Below, one piece after another: positions 17,930 to 27,917 of a DNA stretch of 64,000 nucleotides (its first letter is position 1; each line of letters starts with the position of its first letter). The DNA comes from Nitrososphaeraceae archaeon (lineage in GTDB: Archaea; Thermoproteota; Nitrososphaeria; Nitrososphaerales; Nitrososphaeraceae). The stretch covers positions 124,001 to 188,000 of the forward strand of contig JALDRC010000006.1 in NCBI GenBank assembly GCA_031316115.1. The letters are read 5' to 3'. The translations under genes were made by a program, and so were the position numbers. The notes beneath the pieces were generated by a model, which was not told the DNA's origin, made no database searches, and saw nothing but the letters and a program-made list of their open reading frames with translations.

Positions 17930-19130
17930 TGCAAATTCCATTTTGAAATGAATTCATAATTTTAGATATCCCAATCAAAAAGGTATATTCTGTTCTGGTT
18001 ATAATCAGTGAATTCACCTTTTTTTGCTGCGTCTACTTCCTGCTAGTTTTGGAAATCATTTAACCAAATATACTCCTTCTTTCATTAGTGTCTTGTGAAA
18101 CGATTCGATGTGTCCGTTCTGTTATGGTACGTTGTGGTGGATATGTTCCAGTTTCAATTCTAGTACTGATATGGATTTTAGAAATGCTTTGCTTGTAAAC
18201 TGTGATCTGTTATATGTTCCGATAATCAAGTTTTCAGGTACTAGATTCTTGTGTGTTACAAGAGCGTTTTTGTCACAATTATTGCGTTTGCCTTGACTGC
18301 AGACAGATCAAAACTGGAACCAATCCATTCTCTTGTAAATACATCAAATACTTTAAAGAGGTAACCCCATCCGTCAATACCACAATGTATGTAGGTAAGA
18401 TCTTCTTCCCAAACCTGATTTGGTCTATTTGCTTTTATATTGGTATTTTTATACGAAGGAACTCCTGCTTACTGTTAGATGTTGTAATGTAATCCATTTT
18501 TCTAAATATTCTCGGTATCCTCTTTCTGGTGATGGGTATACCAACTATTCTTATCAGTATCGCAGCCATTCTTCTGGTAAAATAAATTCTCCTTGTCATG
18601 GAAATTTGTTGAATCTCTTCTTCTATTGTTGATATTGAGGGTATTACTGCAGTAACTGCAGTTACTGCAGCAGTAATCTTGTTTCGACGATCTTTACCGT
18701 AGTATATATTTTTACTACATACAACATATCTCAGTGCCTTACAAATGCTAATCCTTCTTGTGGTGTTATTTTTGTTTACTATTCTCCTTACTACTGCTAA
18801 ACTTTCCTTCCTGTTTCTAACGTTTTTTTAAATGCATCTATTGCCATTGTCTGTTCAACAGTAATACTCTTGAGACTTTCATTTTCTGTTTCCAGATCCT
18901 TGTTGATTTTATCTTTACTAGAACCTGACAACACCATCCTCACTCCAATTAATTTCTGTTTCCAATTGTAATACATAATTGGATTTAGATTGTACTTTCT
19001 CCATAGTTCTGCTAATGTGATGTTTATAGCAATGGATTCCATGACAACCCTTTTGATGTCCTGTGCTGTCGATCTTCTACTGTTAGCATTAGTGTGGTTG
19101 GTATTTTTTTAACACTTTCATATCTATGAA
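17930..19130 (-). pseudogene. Decayed IS3-like element (OrfA plus integrase-core OrfB)
   Basis: On the minus strand 18797-19042 encodes an OrfA-like HTH (NITLAELWRKYNLNPIMYYN, WKQKLIG) with a coiled coil after it (ETENESLKSITVEQTMAIDA). Coding sense extends upstream past a frameshift (NANSRRSTAQDIKRVV). Downstream on the same strand the integrase core survives in fragments, including IIGTYNRSQFTSKAFLKSIS and a catalytic-Glu region QNGHIESFHKTLMKEGVYLV at about 18060-18120. Many stops break OrfB. Terminal repeats were not identified. The plus-strand frames at 18108-18632 are antisense shadows. Confidence 0.6.
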
Positions 19131-19434
19131 CTCCTCTATTAACATTGATAGGAGTAAAAAACCCCCCATAACAATGCATTCTCATTTTTAAGGGTTACAG
19201 ACCGATTTCCGATACTTGTATTTTGGTCATATTCTATAAATAAAATCGATATAGCTCTGTCAACTTGATGAGGTTATAAAGGATCGATATATTGGATATC
19301 ATAATCAACGTTTACCTATTTTCTTATATAATGTCAAATCAAAAAAGGAAATTCATTTTTTATGAACAGATTTTATAGAATTCTCCTGAAAAAAAAATAG
19401 AAATAAATAAAATGAGTGAACATAAGGTGTTTTA
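19131..19434. other. Intergenic upstream of the RTX-repeat gene
   Basis: No coding frame is seen. A C6 run at 19162-19167 is unusual for this AT-rich DNA. The region should hold the promoter of the 19435 gene. Confidence 0.3.
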
Positions 19435-19992
19435 TTGACTAAAATTTTGCTCTATACCATAATAGTTTTGTATTCAATTGTGTATTTATTATTCATAATT
19501 TCAATTAACCAAGATATAACTGCACAGGAGGTTCCTAAATCCGCTCAAATTCCAAAGCCCCAGATTTCCGTCGAAATAATAGGAACTCCAAATGATGACA
19601 AAATCAAAGGCGGAAATGGCGATGATGAAATTGATGGAAAAGAAGGAGATGATACGTTAGATGGAGGAAGAGGAGATGATGAATTAGATGGAGATGAGGG
19701 AAATGACTTACTTAAGGGAAAGAGAGGAGATGATGAATTAGATGGAGATGAGGGAAATGACTATCTAAAAGGATACCAGGGAAACGATGTATTATCAGGT
19801 GGTGAAGGAAATGATACTCTGGACGGAGGTAGCGGAGTAGATGAACTAGAAGGAGGCCCTGGGGCTGATCTGTTTATATGCGATGCTGAAGATATATTAG
19901 TAGACTTTAATCCTCAGGAAAATGACACATTATCTGAATCATGTAAAGCTGCCAGATTGTCTTCTATCAATGATACTTCTATTTCCGGATAG
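19435..19992 (+). CDS. Secreted RTX-type calcium-binding repeat protein (185 aa)
   Basis: TTG start; an N-terminal hydrophobic segment (LLYTIIVLYSIVYLLFIISI) is a signal or anchor. Residues about 50-145 hold around nine nonapeptide repeats of the GGxGxDxLxG type (GGNGDDEIDG, GGEGNDTLDG, GGSGVDELEG) that build a Ca2+-binding parallel beta roll. The C-terminus (ADLFICDAEDILVDFNPQEN) resembles the end of the second RTX protein at 37992 (DEFHCGRDFDVILDYNPFEG), each with two cysteines. Two repeat blocks around 19670 and 19730 are near-identical in DNA, pointing to recent internal duplication. A surface or matrix role is inferred; there is no type I exporter nearby. Confidence 0.85.
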   Translation: MTKILLYTIIVLYSIVYLLFIISINQDITAQEVPKSAQIPKPQISVEIIGTPNDDKIKGGNGDDEIDGKEGDDTLDGGRGDDELDGDEGNDLLKGKRGDDELDGDEGNDYLKGYQGNDVLSGGEGNDTLDGGSGVDELEGGPGADLFICDAEDILVDFNPQENDTLSESCKAARLSSINDTSISG

Positions 19993-20306
19993 TTGAGGAA
20001 ATGATCAGTTGTTATTTTAATTATTAAATTTAAATTTTCAGCTCGAACAAATAAACTATATCATAGTTTTTCTAATCATTTTTTAAATTAAATATGCGAA
20101 GCTGTTCTGTTAAAAAAAAAAGAAAATTTTTTAGATTAGACTAAATAGATATATTTCGAAATTATCCACAGAACATCATTATGAATCATTGTAGAATGCT
20201 TGTACTTTATTGTTTATCTTAACCGAGCCTGCTAATCCTATACCAAGAATCAAAATAACAATCTGTGTTAAATTTGTTACTAACTATTTATGATATTATT
20301 ATTACT
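19993..20306. other. Intergenic between convergent genes
   Basis: The RTX gene and the LamG-phosphoesterase gene converge here. AT-rich with A and T runs that could terminate both; nothing else seen. Confidence 0.3.
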
Positions 20307-22163
20307 TTAGTTATCAATCTTTGAAATTGTAAATTGATCTAGTATACTATTTTTGTAATCAACATAATTGGATTTACTTAACTTATTTTCATTTGCATAT
20401 AGAGTTCCGTTTAATGTTTTTCCAGTAATTTCTATATTCAGAAACCCAAAATGTTTGTCATCCTGTTTTGCTACAAAAGATTCTTGTTCCTTAATTTTAT
20501 AGAGAGATTTTCCTCCTATTCCTACTATGAAATAAATTGCTCCTTCATAATCTCCAGTATACATAGTTTGATTTCTATCTGTTATTATAGGATTAGAACT
20601 ATCTGTCCAAATATTATATTTTAATGGAAAAGTTCTCTGATAGTTGTGATTCTCACTACTAAATACTAGATCTACGTCATAGTGGTCAAAAAGGGGATGA
20701 AAAAGATCTCTAAGAACAGGATCAGAAGGATGATATGAAGGAGAAGTGTACAGAGGTCTAGATTCTACAACAAATATCCAATCAATGTTTGGATTTGTAG
20801 AAGCATTTTTCAAATCTTGATCAATGAATCGATATTGATCAGAATTAGAATCATAATCAATTTGCGGATCTATAACCGTGAAATGTACGTTATATTTATC
20901 AAAAGAATAGTATGTTTTTGTTAAATTAAAAGGTTCGAGATATTGATTAATTAAACCTTTTTTTCCATGATTAGTATCATTATATTCATGATCGCCGAAT
21001 GATATCTTCATCTTTGATTTAAATGGTTTAATTATATCAAACCAACAATCTGCGGATTTATCATAACTGAGGTCTCCGGCTGCAATAACAATTTCAGGAT
21101 CTATCTTTTTAATTTTTGTTGCTGTTTTTTTTGTATCTTCTTCACATCCCCAATCAGCAGCAATAGCGATATTAAAAGAAGAGTTTTGTTCTATTGTTGA
21201 AGATTGGTTATTACTGGTAGAGGGAATTGATTTAAAAAAATTAGTATAGTCTGTATTTCCTATATTAAACAGATAAGGAGAGGAGTTGAAAGATTCTGAT
21301 TTTTCATTTGTCTTATTGGTGATGGATTGCTTTTTTGCTCCAGTTGTTGTAAGAATTCCAGATGATTTTGGTTTATCAAAAATCAATGATGCATTATTAG
21401 TTCTATTGTATAATCCATTTTTATCAAAATTGAGATATGCTACAAGTCCATCTGAATTAAAAGTATTATTACTATAAATTTGTGAAATTTCTGCTGGTGT
21501 TAATCCCCTATTCCATATTCTGATTTCATCTATATCACCAGTAAAAAATTTACTTTTATCTCCGGAATTCGCTCCTATCCTTATTGGTTGTTTTCCTTTA
21601 GTGTCAGGTATTACATTATCTGACTGTTTAGTTGTTGCTATTTTTGTTTTGCCATCTATATCTAATCTTAATACATGACCATCATATGAAAACAGAACAT
21701 AATGCCATTTACCATCGTCATATCGTTCACTAGACGCTACTATGAAATCCTTTCCAGATTTGGTCTCAAATCCTCCGGAAATTGTTCCATCACTAGAAAT
21801 CCAAATCCCATAATTCATATTTTTCCCTTTCTCATCTATATTAAATCCTCCTTTGTTTACTAATTGAGCTTGATTTTCAATGTCTGATAGATTAGTTCTA
21901 ATCCATGCAGATATAGCAAATTTTTCCAATGAAAGAGTATCATTATGAGAAATATCCTCGAAATGCTTTCCATCTAGTATCAAAAAGGGTTCAAAACTAT
22001 AACTAACATTCATAAAGTTAGATGAAATATTTTCTTTCGCATCAGTTTTGGGGGCAGTACTACTATTGGAAAATGACTCTTGAGCAAATACACTTTGATA
22101 AAAATTTAATGATAAACCTGACAATATCACAAAAAGACAACAGACCCAAAAAACGTATTTCAT
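20307..22163 (-). CDS. Secreted LamG-domain calcineurin-like phosphoesterase with altered metal ligands
   Basis: The start at 22163 (MKYVFWVCCLFVILSG) opens a typical signal peptide ending near VFAQES; a start at 22202 would only add 13 residues before it. Residues about 40-240 form a LamG/concanavalin-like jellyroll (FAISAWIRTN, GKWHYVLFSYDG, IDEIRIWNRGLTPAEI). Residues about 320-610 are a calcineurin-like phosphoesterase: IAADWGCE, AGDLSY, then GDHEY where the family has GNHE, VVESRPLYTS where it has HRPLYTS, and SSENHNYQRTFP where it has GHxHxYxRTxP. Three metal ligands (N to D, H to S, H to E) thus appear replaced, so catalysis is doubtful. Probably an envelope protein that binds polysaccharide or phosphoester ligands. 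Confidence 0.85.
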   Translation of the reverse strand: MKYVFWVCCLFVILSGLSLNFYQSVFAQESFSNSSTAPKTDAKENISSNFMNVSYSFEPFLILDGKHFEDISHNDTLSLEKFAISAWIRTNLSDIENQAQLVNKGGFNIDEKGKNMNYGIWISSDGTISGGFETKSGKDFIVASSERYDDGKWHYVLFSYDGHVLRLDIDGKTKIATTKQSDNVIPDTKGKQPIRIGANSGDKSKFFTGDIDEIRIWNRGLTPAEISQIYSNNTFNSDGLVAYLNFDKNGLYNRTNNASLIFDKPKSSGILTTTGAKKQSITNKTNEKSESFNSSPYLFNIGNTDYTNFFKSIPSTSNNQSSTIEQNSSFNIAIAADWGCEEDTKKTATKIKKIDPEIVIAAGDLSYDKSADCWFDIIKPFKSKMKISFGDHEYNDTNHGKKGLINQYLEPFNLTKTYYSFDKYNVHFTVIDPQIDYDSNSDQYRFIDQDLKNASTNPNIDWIFVVESRPLYTSPSYHPSDPVLRDLFHPLFDHYDVDLVFSSENHNYQRTFPLKYNIWTDSSNPIITDRNQTMYTGDYEGAIYFIVGIGGKSLYKIKEQESFVAKQDDKHFGFLNIEITGKTLNGTLYANENKLSKSNYVDYKNSILDQFTISKIDN

Positions 22164-22937
22164 TATGTATCCCTGATTAATGTGGTTTACAAATTCGATC
22201 AAGTAAAATATATAAAAATATTATATGGACCAAATGAACGATAGCTAATATGCAATAATTATTTTCATTACTTTTTTTACTTGTTGTTAATATATTGAAA
22301 TACGGAATTTTACTCAATTGACTAGGTATACTATCGTTATATAAAAACTATGTGGTGCACCTATATAAATAGGATGGTAGATATATATAGACAACCTAAC
22401 AATAAAACATGGAAATATAGGATTTATATGTTATGTTATGTTAGAAACAATTAGTTTTTTTTTATTTTTTTCTAACTCTTATATAATTGGAGCAAGTTAT
22501 TCATTTATCTAAAAGTCAAAAATTAGAAAGAAATTTCTTAGATATAGAAGAGGAATAAATTCAATCTAAATATAACATTGGAGGATTATTTGTAATGTAG
22601 ATTTTAATAAACTGGATAATTTTTTTAGTGAGGACATAATCATATAGTTTAATAGTTTAGTAATATTAAATAATGATTTGATATGGTTTCAGATTTTCTA
22701 CTTTTTTTTATTTTTTAATAATTTGTAAATGGCTAGATTGATGATAGTAATTATTTTAAGAACAATTTGGAGGATTATTTATTCTTTGGATACCCTATGG
22801 TCCAAAACAAGATCAACTCGTTGTATGATCATTTTCACATTTCCTTTACAACCATTCAATATCCAATTGGAATAATTGATAGATACAAGTGAAATGAGAA
22901 CTGGAGAGAAATCTCTTTAGAAGCTTAATAGTAACTA
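22164..22937. other. Intergenic, flanking the IS630-type insertion
   Basis: No coding frame is convincing. A short phrase TTGGAGGATTATTT occurs at about 22578 and 22768, perhaps a relic of a duplication. The stretch includes the upstream region of the phosphoesterase gene. Confidence 0.3.
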
Positions 22938-23037
22938 TACCAATTAGCATATATTTTCTAATCATGTTTTATTATAATCCTATCTGATATAGAGTAAAAG
23001 CTATCTACCTTCACGTTTATTCAGTAATATCATAACT

Positions 23038-23550
23038 GTGTATTCAAAAAATGAATTGATTAAATTATACAAGAAGGAAACTAATCCCAAGGTAAAGGAA
23101 AGACTACTTTTTGTAATAAAAGTAAAATATGATAATATCATTCCTGCTTATGCTTGTGATGAATTACATAGAAGTAGACCTTGGGGATTATATTGGTGGG
23201 ATAGATTCTCAACAGAAGGAGTAGCGGGATTAAAAAATAAGCCAAAAAGTGGTAGAAATCCAGACATACCTAAAGAGATATTACATGAAATAAAAAATGA
23301 ATTAGCATCCATCAAACAGGGTTGGACTACAAAACAGGTAAAAGATCTGATAATAACAAGAAGTGGAATAAAATATCATTTTACTCATATATACAGACTC
23401 ATGCACAAGTGGGGATTCAAACAAAAAGTACCGAGAAAAGTACATGTAAACACAGCATCAAAAGAGGAAAAAGAAGATTTTAAAAAACAGCCAGAAAGAT
23501 ATTGGATACTATCCAACAACAAAAAGAAGAAGAAGAAGGTTTCACAGTAG
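23038..23550 (+). CDS. IS630-type transposase, N-terminal frame
   Basis: GTG start. The 170 residues contain the DNA-binding part: an HTH region (AYACDELHRSRPWGLYWWDR), the family motif GVAGLKNKPKSGRNPDI, and a second HTH around WTTKQVKDLIITRSGIKYHF with THIYRLMHKWGFKQ. The frame ends in a lysine run just after the overlap with the catalytic frame, which lies in the -1 frame. It overlaps that frame by about 49 bases and must be joined to it by frameshifting to make a full transposase. Confidence 0.85.
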   Translation: MYSKNELIKLYKKETNPKVKERLLFVIKVKYDNIIPAYACDELHRSRPWGLYWWDRFSTEGVAGLKNKPKSGRNPDIPKEILHEIKNELASIKQGWTTKQVKDLIITRSGIKYHFTHIYRLMHKWGFKQKVPRKVHVNTASKEEKEDFKKQPERYWILSNNKKKKKKVSQ

Positions 23551-24053
23551 TATCTACAGATGAATCATTCTTCTTCTATGATTCCCTTGTAAGAAAGGTA
23601 TGGATAAGAGAAGATGAAAGACCAGTTGTAAAAATCACAGGATCACATCAGGAATCAGTCTTGTTTGGTGCTACAAGTTTGGAAGGAAAACAATTGTTCA
23701 GACAATATAACTGGTTTGATGAAAATACATTTTTAGATTATCTAAAACAGATACATAGAAAGTTTCCAAAATGTTACCTGTTCCTTGATAAGGCAAAACC
23801 ACACTACAGATCAAAAAAGGTATTGGAATATTTTGATAAATACAAAAAAGATTTGATTCCGATATATCAACCAACAGCATCTCCAGAGTTTATGGTACTG
23901 GAAGAAATATGGCATATAGCCAAGAACTATCTGCTTGTTCGTCAGTACTATTCATCATTTACAGATTTTAAGAATAGATTATGTAAATATTTTAGAACAA
24001 AAAGATTCAATCTGGATATGAGAAATTATCTGCTTGCTAAAATTGACAATTAG
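23502..24053 (+). CDS. IS630-type transposase, catalytic frame
   Basis: Nominal TTG start at 23502 inside the upstream frame. The DDE catalytic residues can be seen: Asp in STDESFF, Asp in YLFLDKAKPH (usually DNAxxH), and Glu in SPEFMVLEEIWHIAK (usually LNPIExxW). The RQYYSSFTDFKNRL segment and a short C-terminus follow, as in the family. The triad looks intact, so the element could be active if the two frames are joined, probably by a -1 shift on CAAAAAG at about 23517-23523. Confidence 0.85.
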   Translation: MDTIQQQKEEEEGFTVVSTDESFFFYDSLVRKVWIREDERPVVKITGSHQESVLFGATSLEGKQLFRQYNWFDENTFLDYLKQIHRKFPKCYLFLDKAKPHYRSKKVLEYFDKYKKDLIPIYQPTASPEFMVLEEIWHIAKNYLLVRQYYSSFTDFKNRLCKYFRTKRFNLDMRNYLLAKIDN

Positions 24054-24149
24054 AAAACATAAGCTAGTTGGTATAGGTTAGTTTAATCTATTACCTATTT
24101 GTTTTGTTACAGACTTGATGAATTTATCATGTTATTTTATAGGTAATAA

Positions 24150-24344
24150 ATGAACATATTGTCATGTTTCTTCAAATATTTCTCTATTACTCCTACCACA
24201 ACTTCTCCAAAGGTAAATCCTAAAGATTTTACTACAGGATGAGATGTAGATGATATTATAACTCAAAAGAATACTGAATCTTCAAATGAAGACATATTAA
24301 GATTATTACAAAAAAACCATCTAAAAGTTTACAAACATTTTTAG
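24150..24344 (+). pseudogene. Short ORF with one in-frame stop
   Basis: An ATG frame of 64 codons is interrupted once by TGA at 24240-24242. The flanks read as protein (SITPTTTSPKVNPKDFTTG before it, DVDDIITQKNTESSNEDILR after it). It lies just after the IS630-type element. It could be a small broken gene; I do not recognise it. Confidence 0.25.
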
Positions 24345-24594
24345 TAAATAAAGAATCTGGAGAAAAATAAATCAAGTTTGAAAAAGAAAGAAAATTTATT
24401 ATGTATTATGTTACCTAGTTAACTACCGTATTCTTATGACAATTCAAAGTCTTTTATCCCCAAATAAAACAAAATAACTATAATACCTTACCAATTATTT
24501 AATATATTCTGATAATTTTTGAGTTATTTATCGATATCATACCTATAAAACTATGAAAAAATTATTTATTACTTTGCAAAGTTTCTCTATATAA

Positions 24595-25797
24595 TTGGCA
24601 AACTATGATTTTGTTATATTAACAACATTACTTGGTATTATTTCTATTGTATTCTTGTCTTGGATATATTTTCTTGTAAACACAATCAAATCCCTTACAC
24701 AAACACCAAAATTACACTCTTGCCTACCCTTTAAAAGCTTCATTCCTCCCAAGGTTAGCGTAATTGTTCCTGCACGAAATGAAGAAAAATACATAGAAAA
24801 ATGTCTTCAAACTTTGATTGAGCAAGATTATTCTAATTATGAGATCATCGTAATTAATGACTCTTCTTCAGATAGAACAAGTATGATAATTAAGAATTAT
24901 AGTACTAGAGATTCCAAAGTTGTGTATATTAATGCAGAACCAAAACCATTTGGATGGATAGGTAAGAATTGGGCGTGTTATCAAGGATATCTTAAATCTA
25001 AAGGAGATTTTTTTCTTTTTACAGATGCCGATACTATTCATTCAACAACTTCTATCTCATTAGCTGTAAATCATTTTTTAGCTTCTAAAGTTGATGCTCT
25101 TACTGCAATGCCAAAAATATTGGCAACAGATTTTTGGACAAAGATTACGCTACCTATACTCTGGACTCTTTCTGTGGCAAATTATTCTCCTTTAAAAGCA
25201 AATAATCCCAATAGCAAGGTAGGATATTTCTTTGGAAGCTTTTTTCTAATAAGCAGAAAAACATATGAAATAGTTGGAACTCATAAAGCAGTAAAGGCTG
25301 AAATTGTAGAAGATGGAGCATTAGGGAGAAAAGTAAAAGAGCAAGGTTTTAAACTCAAAGTAGTCGATGGCAAGAATCATATCCAGGCTAGATGGGCAAG
25401 AAATCCATCGACACTGTGGCATGGTCTTAGAAGATTAATAATTTCTATATACAAAAGAGAAAAAATAAAGGCATGTCTGATGGTCATTGCTACATTTCTT
25501 TTGCTCTTACTACCTTTAGTTGTACTGACATATTCAATCGGCATCTCGATGCTATATCAAATAAACATAACTTATTATATGACCATTCTGAACAATGTTA
25601 TTCTATCTTTATCCATAATATCAATATTATTGTTGATAGCAACAAGTATCTTACATTTAAAATATTTAATATATCAAAATATTTTATATTCAGTAGGATT
25701 TCCATTAGCAGGCAGTTTTGTATTTGTGTCATTTCTTATTTCTCTTCTTAATTCTGGAAGGAAAGGATCTGTTGACTGGAAAGATCGAAAATATTAA
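24595..25797 (+). CDS. Family 2 glycosyltransferase with C-terminal membrane segments
   Basis: A membrane-bound GT-A glycosyltransferase. One N-terminal membrane segment (ILTTLLGIISIVFLSWIYFL) precedes the GT2 domain: VSVIVPARNEEKYIEKCL, then INDSSSDRT, the metal-binding FLFTDADTIHS (DxD), and the acceptor/catalytic region VEDGALGRKVKEQG. RWARNPSTLWHGLRR resembles the QxxRW-like ending of processive GT2 enzymes and of carotenoid or lipid glycosyltransferases (CruC/CrtQ-like). Three membrane spans follow. The start is TTG at 24595. It probably glycosylates a lipid or carotenoid; the substrate is inference. Monocistronic. Confidence 0.87.
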   Translation: MANYDFVILTTLLGIISIVFLSWIYFLVNTIKSLTQTPKLHSCLPFKSFIPPKVSVIVPARNEEKYIEKCLQTLIEQDYSNYEIIVINDSSSDRTSMIIKNYSTRDSKVVYINAEPKPFGWIGKNWACYQGYLKSKGDFFLFTDADTIHSTTSISLAVNHFLASKVDALTAMPKILATDFWTKITLPILWTLSVANYSPLKANNPNSKVGYFFGSFFLISRKTYEIVGTHKAVKAEIVEDGALGRKVKEQGFKLKVVDGKNHIQARWARNPSTLWHGLRRLIISIYKREKIKACLMVIATFLLLLLPLVVLTYSIGISMLYQINITYYMTILNNVILSLSIISILLLIATSILHLKYLIYQNILYSVGFPLAGSFVFVSFLISLLNSGRKGSVDWKDRKY

Positions 25798-26741
25798 TTA
25801 AATGAAAAAAATAATAGTAAAATCGATAATTTTTTACTTTATGCTCAGATAGATATCAAAATCTAAAATAACATGTCAAGTATGAAATCACAGTACTATG
25901 ATGGATGGTTTATTTATCATATAAAAATAACAGTTTGGCTAAAATAAAAAATACAAAAATATGTATTTTTATAAGATTCTATAAAAAACTTCAAATTATT
26001 TTGCATACACATCATGAATTTTACTTACCATCAAAGTCAAACTAACATTTCAGACAGACAAGTTATTAATGTATTTTGTAATGTGTTTTCTTTTATTTTT
26101 TAGTTAGTTTACAAAATTGATAGAAAATAGGATATACTAGCAAATTTAAAAATAAAATATGAGTAGTATCTAATTTGACTAGTCTTAGTCCTCCCTTTCT
26201 CTAAGGTTAAAAAATGAAAATATGAAAAAGTCTTGATAAATAACATATATCATTCAGATCTGTAACGAAGGATTTTGATTAGGTTTTCCTAAGTATAAAA
26301 GTAATCAAAACACAATTCTTTACTTACCATTACCATTTCAGAAGATAGAAATATGATTATTGTGGCTCCAATATTCATTAATCTCGTTTATAATTATAAC
26401 AATCAATCTATATCTACATACGCTGATTTTAATTGGTAGTCTAAAGTTTGTAAAAGTGTTGATGCAAACATTATCTTTATTCAATTGTAAACAGGTTATG
26501 AAAATGATCATCGATAATTTGAAAGATTTAAAAAAATGATAACTATTATGGAAATACCTAAAAAAGATTCTAGGACTATTTCCTGAATATAATTGGATAC
26601 AATCCCTTATGTAAATATAATGCTCCACAATCAACCAAGTATTTAATAAATTGAATAAATTATGCATATATCTTCTTTTGATTAACTGAGTAGATTTTTC
26701 ACTAAAACCTTTTTAATATCTAAAATAATCTTATTTTCAAT
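25798..26741. other. Long intergenic stretch with a possible coding relic near 26340-26600
   Basis: On the plus strand 26345-26590 reads in one frame as protein-like text (MIIVAPIFINLVYNYNNQSI, ANIIFIQL, KKMITIMEIPKKDSRTIS) with at least three stops, so a decayed gene is possible. The 109-codon minus-strand frame at 26338-26667 has the low-complexity look of a shadow. The remainder shows no feature. Confidence 0.3.
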
Positions 26742-27701
26742 ATGTTAATCAAACTAACAAATAAAAATTATATTTTTTATTCAATATTCTTGATTGCCGT
26801 ACTTTTGTCAAGTATAGCACTGATGCCGTCATCATTAGCATATACCGCAGAAATATCAGAAAAAAAAATACTTTCACCCATTTCTGAAGTCTCTACTCGC
26901 ATGACTGAGGTTAACATCCCTAACTTGGTTACTAATACACTTTCCAAATTTGGTTCAGGTTGTCCACCTGAAATTGCTATTTACATACATGGATTTAACA
27001 AATCTACAAGTGATGTTAGGGAAGAATTTGATAGATTACAGACATCGTTAATTTCTAATAACTATAGAATACCTCTTGTTGGATTTAGCTGGGATTCAAA
27101 AACAGATTGGAACGTAGCTAAAAACAATGCAGGGGAAAATGGATTATACCTTGCACAATTTATAATGACTTTCAAAAACAAATGCCCAAAGTCGGATATT
27201 AACTTAATAGCACATTCATTAGGAGCATCTGTTGTTGGAAGTGCATTGGTTATTCTTGATGCTAGTTCTAGTTGGAAGGGTAAAATAAAATCAGTCCATT
27301 TATTGGGAGCAACTATTAACAACCAGTTAATTGGGAAAAATACATTATTAGGAAATGCAACCGAGAACGTAGTTAAAAAATTTTACAATTATTACAATCC
27401 CCAGGATGAAGGATTAAAGCTTCACAAATCTACAGAGAGTTATCAACCCTTGGGTTTGGTTGGGGCACTCCCTAAGACATCCCATCCGAATTATAAAGAC
27501 ATAAACGTAGTATATGAAATCCCTCCTATTTTTGATGCCGATGGAGACGGCAATGCTAAAGAGTGCTATGAAGATGTTAAACCATCTCGTTTGTGGGGAA
27601 ACAATAATTGTGGATATATTGGTTTTAGAAATTCGCTGACTGACGCGCTATCGGATGATGGAGCGGTAGATGTAATTGTGAGAGAATTGAATAAGAACTG
27701 A
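26742..27701 (+). CDS. Secreted alpha/beta hydrolase (lipase/DUF900-like)
   Basis: A signal peptide (YSIFLIAVLLSSIALMPSSLA) is followed by an alpha/beta hydrolase fold. The oxyanion region is IAIYIHGFNKST, the nucleophile elbow is LIAHSLGASVV (Ser in the HSLGAS form), and SHPNYKD may supply the histidine. Near the C-terminus DADGDGNAKECYED looks like an EF-hand-type calcium loop (DxDxDG), and two cysteines follow. The protein probably acts outside the cell as an esterase or lipase; the substrate is unknown. Length (319) fits. It is monocistronic with a run of A and T after the stop. Confidence 0.82.
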   Translation: MLIKLTNKNYIFYSIFLIAVLLSSIALMPSSLAYTAEISEKKILSPISEVSTRMTEVNIPNLVTNTLSKFGSGCPPEIAIYIHGFNKSTSDVREEFDRLQTSLISNNYRIPLVGFSWDSKTDWNVAKNNAGENGLYLAQFIMTFKNKCPKSDINLIAHSLGASVVGSALVILDASSSWKGKIKSVHLLGATINNQLIGKNTLLGNATENVVKKFYNYYNPQDEGLKLHKSTESYQPLGLVGALPKTSHPNYKDINVVYEIPPIFDADGDGNAKECYEDVKPSRLWGNNNCGYIGFRNSLTDALSDDGAVDVIVRELNKN

Positions 27702-27917
27702 AAAAAAAAAATAAAAAAATGAAGTAAAAATAATAATTAAATTTTTTTTATATTTAATAGTTCTTTGCTATATAAAAAGTCGTGGTCCCTTATTTTTTCA
27801 AGAAAACAAATGATTGACTAAAGTTACTTAACTTTCTATACCATTTACCAATGATTAAAAAAATTTTTATTTAATAATTTTGGATAACTTCGATTTCATC
27901 TTGAATTCACAAAATTT

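Larger units (their letters stand above)
22938..24073 (+). mobile_element. IS630-type insertion sequence (1136 bp)
   Basis: The element begins TACCAATTAGCAT and ends AAGCTAGTTGGTA, 11 of 13 bases matching as inverted repeats, and is flanked by TA at 22936-22937 and 24074-24075, the target duplication of the IS630/Tc1-mariner group. It carries two overlapping transposase frames. Its left end is identical over 14 bases to the 89-bp MITE at 7617. Confidence 0.85.

Noticed and set aside
18108-18632. Three overlapping plus-strand ORFs
   Set aside because: The minus strand here encodes integrase-core fragments of the IS3-like relic; the plus frames mirror them.
26338-26667. 109-codon minus-strand ORF
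   Set aside because: Low-complexity H/Y/I/F/S/N composition typical of shadow frames, while the plus strand carries more protein-like text.
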